Below, in pieces: positions 60,172 through 64,000 of a DNA stretch of 64,000 nucleotides; positions within the stretch are counted from its first letter, which is position 1, and every line of letters begins with the position of its first letter. The position numbers and the translations under genes were made by a program. The stretch is from Paraburkholderia madseniana (lineage in GTDB: Bacteria; Pseudomonadota; Gammaproteobacteria; Burkholderiales; Burkholderiaceae): NCBI RefSeq assembly GCF_009690905.1, contig NZ_VOSW01000048.1, positions 1 through 64,000 on the forward strand, in the 5' to 3' direction. A model generated the notes under the pieces. The model saw nothing but the letters and a program-made list of their open reading frames with translations, searched no databases and was not told the origin of the DNA.

Positions 60172-61008
60172 ATGAGAGACACCACGCATCTCCCCTCACC
60201 CGCTCACGAGCCTGCCGACGACACCCGCGTCCTGCGCGCGCTCAGCGTGCTGGAACAACTTGCGTCCGCCGGACAACCGTCGTCACTCTCCCAGTTGTCC
60301 TCACGTCTGCAGATTCCGAAGGCGACCTTGATGCGCCTGATCGAGTCGCTCGAAGCACGCGGTTATGTCACGCACATGCCGGACTCGCGCGGCGCCGATC
60401 GCGCGATTGCGCTCGGGCCGCGCGCCGCGCAACTCGCCCTCACCACGCTCGCAAACAGCACGTTTACGCGTGCGTGCCGTTCGTTGCTGCGCACGCTCGT
60501 GGAGTCGCTTGGCGAGACCTGCAATCTCACCGTGCTCGACGGCGATACCGTTCTGTACGTCGAGCGTGTCGAGACGAGTGAACCCTTGCGTCTGCATATG
60601 CAACCGGGCACGCGGGTCCCGCTGCATTGCACCGCCAGCGGCAAGCTGTTTCTTTCGCAGATGAGCTCAGCCGAGCGCGGACTTGTCATCCGCCGCTTGC
60701 CGCTCAAATCGATGACGTATCGCACCCTGACCGATATCGATCTGCTGGAAGCGGAGCTCGACCGCCTCGCCATGCGCGGCATCGGGGTCGACAACGAGGA
60801 ATTCGTGCGCGGGATGGTGGCGGTCGCGGTGCCGGTGCGCAACGTCGAGGATGGCCGAGTGCTCGCGGCATTGGCCGTTCACTCGCCCACGGCGCGTTCC
60901 AGCCTGGAGGATCTGTTGAAAGCGGTGCCGAAGCTCAAGGAGATCGCCGTGCGCATCGGACCGCTGCTTCAGCCTGCGGCGGCGACGACGGTGGCCGCGC
61001 CGAAGTAG
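60172..61008 (+). CDS. Third IclR-type regulator, isethionate operon candidate
   Basis: ATG 60172 (AAGGA) gives 278 residues. Winged helix SSLSQLSSRLQIPKATLMRL (~38-57); effector domain GETCNLTVLDGDTVLYVERV, RVPLHCTASGKLFLSQ. Divergent from iseJ, so a likely IseR-type regulator. It may also bind the related sites at xsc and the CobS-like gene. C-terminal 25 residues are an Ala-rich extension. Confidence 0.72.
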   Translation: MRDTTHLPSPAHEPADDTRVLRALSVLEQLASAGQPSSLSQLSSRLQIPKATLMRLIESLEARGYVTHMPDSRGADRAIALGPRAAQLALTTLANSTFTRACRSLLRTLVESLGETCNLTVLDGDTVLYVERVETSEPLRLHMQPGTRVPLHCTASGKLFLSQMSSAERGLVIRRLPLKSMTYRTLTDIDLLEAELDRLAMRGIGVDNEEFVRGMVAVAVPVRNVEDGRVLAALAVHSPTARSSLEDLLKAVPKLKEIAVRIGPLLQPAAATTVAAPK

Positions 61009-61079
61009 AGATCGAGGGGCCGATCAGAATCGCGCGAACGGGAACGCCGTGCAAGTGACGCACGACGACTGGCGAATAA

Positions 61080-61102
61080 CGTGCCGCGGATGGCGCGGCA
61101 CG
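61080..61102. terminator. Hairpin between convergent genes
   Basis: CGTGCCGCG and CGCGGCACG form a 9-bp stem with a 5-nt loop in the 104-bp gap between the third IclR gene and tauY. No T-tract; it may still slow polymerase from both sides. Confidence 0.4.
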
Positions 61103-61112
61103 CAGGCCACGT

Positions 61113-62528
61113 TCAAGGTTTCTCGTCGCGCCGGAAATACAACTGGTAGAGCATCCGTTGTCCAATACGACGGAACGGCGCGAACGGATGGCCGGGCAAC
61201 GGGGACGTGAAGATCGGCAGCGTCTGCTTCGACCCTTTGCCCGCAATCCGTTCGGCGAGGCGTCGCCCCGCCTGCTGAGAATATGACACACCGTTGCCAC
61301 CGTAGCCCAGTGCGTAAAACACCGACTGCTTCGGATCCGGCTGGCACACGCGCGGCATCATGTCGTGGCTCACATCCACCCAACCCCACCATGAATAGTC
61401 GATCTGGACACCGCGCAATGCCGGGAACTTGCGGCCCATCCCTTCGATGAGCAACTCGTAGTGGCGCGGATTCGGCGCATCCGCACCGGTGATCGCGCTA
61501 CGGCTGCCGATCTGCAGCCGGTTGTCCGGCAGGAAGCGGTAGTAGAAACGCAGCGTGCGCGTATCGGTGAGCACCTGCGTCGTTCGAAAATTGCAGGCGG
61601 CGATTTCTTGCTGCGTGAGCGGACGCGTCACCATCGAATTCGACAGGATCGGCATCACCCGGCCCGTCAGCGAAGGATGAAGATCCGGCGCCGTATACGC
61701 GCCAGTCGCGATACCCACAGACCGGGCCCGCACGATGCCGCCCGGCGTGCGCAGATGATGAATGCCGTTGATGGTTTCCCAGCCGATCACCGGGCTCGCC
61801 GGATGAACGCGCGCGCCTGCTTCGCGTGCGAGCCGCAGATAGCCATACGCAAGCTTCAACGCGTGGATGCCGATACCTTCGGGTTCGTGGAGCGCGCCGG
61901 CCGCCTCGCAATCGTTGACGTACTCGCGGCGCAACGTCGCCTGGTCGATGAGCTCGGACGGATAGCCGAAAACGTCTTTCCAGACTTTGGCTTCGGCGGC
62001 GAGTTTGTCCATCATGCGCGGCCGGTGCGCAATCAGAAAGTGGCCACCCGGCTGCGGATCGCAATCGATTTCGGCCACCAGCGACTTGAAGTTGTCGAAA
62101 CCTTCCTGGATCTCGTCGTGCATTTTCAACGCGACGTCTTTACCCCAACGCTCGATCCATTGGGAACGCGACAGGCGTCCCGACGCATTCTGCCCTTGTC
62201 CGCCATTGCGGCTGCTGCAGCCCCAACTGGTTTTGTTGGCCTCGAGCACCACGGCCTTGATGCCATGTGCGCGCGCGAGACACAGCGCCGTCGCGAGCCC
62301 CGTATATCCTGCGCCGATGATCGCCACGTCCACGTCGATATCTTTCGTGATCGGACCGTCGTCCGGCGGCGGCGTGCCGGCGGTCGCGGCCCAGTAGGTC
62401 GGTGCATATTGCTTGCCGTGCCCCGGTCCCGGCGAGACCAGCGGGTCGTATCTCGGGTCATACTGTGTTGCGCTATCCCGTCCTGCGGACAGACCTTCGC
62501 CGACCCGTGTGATGACACTTGGCTCCAT
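61113..62528 (-). CDS. tauY: Taurine dehydrogenase large subunit
   Basis: 471 residues. N-terminal ~70 residues with YAPTYWAATAG, then FAD motif VAIIGAGYTGLATALCLAR (~67-85), the DAO-type SSRNGGQGQNASGR segment, GIATGAYTAPDL and FYALGYGGNGVSYSQQAGRR (~420). D-amino-acid-oxidase-like flavoprotein in tandem with the NTF2-like small subunit, as in TauXY. Oxidatively deaminates taurine to sulfoacetaldehyde. No taurine:pyruvate aminotransferase is seen, so TauXY is the taurine entry here. Confidence 0.78.
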   Translation of the reverse strand: MEPSVITRVGEGLSAGRDSATQYDPRYDPLVSPGPGHGKQYAPTYWAATAGTPPPDDGPITKDIDVDVAIIGAGYTGLATALCLARAHGIKAVVLEANKTSWGCSSRNGGQGQNASGRLSRSQWIERWGKDVALKMHDEIQEGFDNFKSLVAEIDCDPQPGGHFLIAHRPRMMDKLAAEAKVWKDVFGYPSELIDQATLRREYVNDCEAAGALHEPEGIGIHALKLAYGYLRLAREAGARVHPASPVIGWETINGIHHLRTPGGIVRARSVGIATGAYTAPDLHPSLTGRVMPILSNSMVTRPLTQQEIAACNFRTTQVLTDTRTLRFYYRFLPDNRLQIGSRSAITGADAPNPRHYELLIEGMGRKFPALRGVQIDYSWWGWVDVSHDMMPRVCQPDPKQSVFYALGYGGNGVSYSQQAGRRLAERIAGKGSKQTLPIFTSPLPGHPFAPFRRIGQRMLYQLYFRRDEKP

Positions 62529-62547
62529 GAGAAGCTCCTCGTCGGCG

Positions 62548-62952
62548 TCAAACGTTCTGCTTCGGACGTTCCTTGCGGAACGCGCGCTTGACTGCGATCA
62601 GACCATCGCGGAACTCGAAGAGATCGCACCCTTCTGCTTCGATGCGCCAGCCTTCCGCATGCGTCCCCGTGAATACCCATTCGGACACGCCGCGTTCGCC
62701 GATTACGTAGTGACGGCCCTTTCCCCAATGCGCATCCGGGAAAGTCTTGAAGACTGTTTCGAACGCCGCGCGCACCGCGTCGCAACCGACGAAGCGCGCG
62801 CCATAGACTTCACTTCCGCCGGCGGCGTCGAACACACAGTCTTCGGTCATGAAGCCCATTAGCGCGTTCGCATCGTGACGATTGAACGCGGCGGAAAATG
62901 CGGCGAGCGTGTCCGCGGTGACCTTCGATGCGGACGTTTCTGGTGTGGCCAT
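62548..62952 (-). CDS. tauX: Taurine dehydrogenase small subunit (NTF2/SnoaL-like)
   Basis: 134 residues from ATG 62952 (AGGAGA). SnoaL/NTF2-like fold: AFSAAFNRHDANALMGFMTE (~17-36), CVFDAAGG, GCDAVRAAFETVFKTFPDAH, WVFTGTHAEGWRIEAEGCDL. Its place 19 bp before the large flavoprotein subunit matches tauX-tauY. Soluble. Confidence 0.75.
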   Translation of the reverse strand: MATPETSASKVTADTLAAFSAAFNRHDANALMGFMTEDCVFDAAGGSEVYGARFVGCDAVRAAFETVFKTFPDAHWGKGRHYVIGERGVSEWVFTGTHAEGWRIEAEGCDLFEFRDGLIAVKRAFRKERPKQNV

Positions 62953-63023
62953 GCATGTCTCCTGCTTGGTGAATTGGGTGAGACTCGTGAGCTTGCCTAA
63001 GCGGCGACCTCTTATGGAAAAGT

Positions 63024-63056
63024 GTAAGTTTGGTGACCACTCGACGGTAGGGCCAG
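63024..63056 (-). promoter_or_regulatory. Possible TauR box before tauX
   Basis: On the minus strand CTGGCCCTAC (63056-63047) matches the downstream half of the tau boxes at 9 of 10. CCAAACTTAC (63033-63024), 23 bp further, keeps ACTTA. Same spacing as the other two sites but weaker and with halves in the other order. The 516-bp gap 62953-63468 contains nothing else I can support. Confidence 0.35.
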
Positions 63057-63468
63057 TGCGCTGGTTTCGCCTGGTGCAGCGTGTGTCGGGGAGACGCGGG
63101 TTGACTGGCCTGGAACCGGGTTTTCGGATTCGGGCCGTTGGTGGGCTTGGTGGGTTTAGTGCGCTTGACGTGCTTGACGCGATGATCGCGGCAAGCTGGC
63201 GCGAGGCTGACGCTAGTTCAGCACTTGTGTGCTTTCGAGGCAGAGCTTCACCGTACACTAGTACCAGCGATAATGAATCGCCTGGTCCACATGAGGGGTC
63301 ATGAGCGGGCATTGCACCCGCTCCTGCGAATAGGGCAAGGTCGTTCTTACGTGACCAGGGCGACCAGCCCGGAACACAGCAGCAAAGCGCTCACGAGATG
63401 TTCGAGCCGGCGGACCGCCAATACCGCCCAACGCGGTCAGCGCGCCTCTCTTTTGCGGTTCACGCGGC

Positions 63469-64000
63469 TTACCAGGCATCACTGCCCGCATAACGCGTCG
63501 CTACGGCCAAAGCGAGACTCCAGACCAGCGCGGCCAGCAACGACAGGCCAAGCGCCAGATAGACCACCACACGAATCCCCGCGTCGAGTGGCTGGATCGC
63601 ACTCATCAGCGCACCGAAGATCGCGACGCCAAAAGCGGACCCTGTCTGCCGGCTCGCGTTGAGCACACCCGCCCCGACGCCGGCACGCGCCTTGTCTACC
63701 GCCGTCATCAACGCGGCGGTCGCCGCCGGCGAAATCACCCCCGCCCCGAAACCGACTGCAGGAAAGCAAAGCGCAATACGCCAATACGGCGCATCGTCCG
63801 CGAGCGCGACGAGCCCGGCGAAACCCAGTGCATACAGCAGGAAGCCAGCACAAACGAGCCGGTGCGCGCCATACGTCCGGTTCAACGCGCCGGACACGAA
63901 GCTGCCGATGGTCACCATCACGGTCAACGGCAGGAATGCGAGGCCGGTTCGCAACGGAGACCATCCGCGTGCAGACTGGAAGTACAAACTCAACAGGAAA
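63469..64000 (-). CDS. MFS drug exporter (DHA2 type), 3' part only
   Basis: The frame is open through the window edge (FLLSLYFQS continues upstream), so only the C-terminal ~177 residues are present. Five to six membrane spans with LRTGLAFLPLTVMVTIGSFV, FGAGVISPAATAALM and GVGAGVLNASRQTGSAFGVA, the motif C-like region of 14-span exporters. Not obviously linked to sulfonates. Confidence 0.75.
   Translation of the reverse strand, partial: FLLSLYFQSARGWSPLRTGLAFLPLTVMVTIGSFVSGALNRTYGAHRLVCAGFLLYALGFAGLVALADDAPYWRIALCFPAVGFGAGVISPAATAALMTAVDKARAGVGAGVLNASRQTGSAFGVAIFGALMSAIQPLDAGIRVVVYLALGLSLLAALVWSLALAVATRYAGSDAW

Noticed and set aside
39494..62952. Sulfite export or oxidation genes
   Set aside because: Xsc releases sulfite, but I find no TauE-type exporter or SorA-type dehydrogenase here; they must be elsewhere.

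Overview
The window joins two different pieces of a GC-rich beta-proteobacterial chromosome, most likely Burkholderia or Paraburkholderia. This is inferred from codon use, from the Bcep22-like phage gene content and from the Cupriavidus/Burkholderia-type sulfonate genes. Positions 1 to about 39,257 are the right-hand part of a temperate podovirus-like prophage. Positions about 39,230 to 63,000 are a dense C2-sulfonate (taurine, isethionate, sulfoacetate) catabolic locus. The last 0.5 kb is the 3' part of an MFS exporter gene.

Prophage, read right to left on the minus strand: Cro-like and CII-like regulators, a 23-residue membrane microprotein, O-like and P-like replication genes, a run of small overlapping genes including a RuvC-like resolvase and an RMF-like protein, small and large terminase subunits, tailspike, a C1q-like fibre, portal, scaffold, major capsid, connector and tail proteins, a GNAT enzyme, a fibre with an S74 chaperone, ejection-type internal virion proteins and a Gly-rich fibre cut by the window start. 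On the plus strand: a repressor without a visible LexA-type protease domain, a lipoprotein, a repressor-controlled early promoter, many small early genes, a YqaJ exonuclease/RecT/DEDDh exonuclease module, a second XRE regulator, an excisionase and a tyrosine integrase. Lysis genes and the left prophage end are outside the window.

Right of the integrase is the 5' end (27 codons) of an MFS transporter gene. Its place behind a sulfoacetaldehyde dehydrogenase (SauS) and a sulfoacetate-CoA ligase (SauT) marks it as sauU. The prophage therefore appears to sit inside the sulfoacetate importer gene of a sauRSTU cluster.

Sulfonate locus: sauT-sauS on the minus strand with divergent IclR-type sauR; a second IclR regulator; a MocR-type TauR; tauABC; a PhnY/SafD-like aldehyde dehydrogenase; xsc; pta; a CobT-like VWA protein with a CobS-like AAA+ ATPase; an MHS-type transporter and a GMC dehydrogenase matching isethionate uptake and oxidation (IseU, IseJ); a third IclR regulator; and taurine dehydrogenase tauXY. 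Three routes meet at sulfoacetaldehyde: taurine through TauABC and TauXY, isethionate through IseU and IseJ, sulfoacetate through SauT and SauS. Xsc then releases sulfite and acetyl phosphate, and Pta makes acetyl-CoA. Two sets of operator-like repeats link these operons. A bipartite TGGACT/TGGCNCTA box with constant 23-bp spacing lies before tauA and the aldehyde dehydrogenase, and possibly tauX. A CGGNACA/TGTNCCG palindrome flanks the xsc promoter and recurs before the CobS/CobT-like pair and before iseJ, which places the unexplained AAA+/VWA pair in the same apparent regulon.
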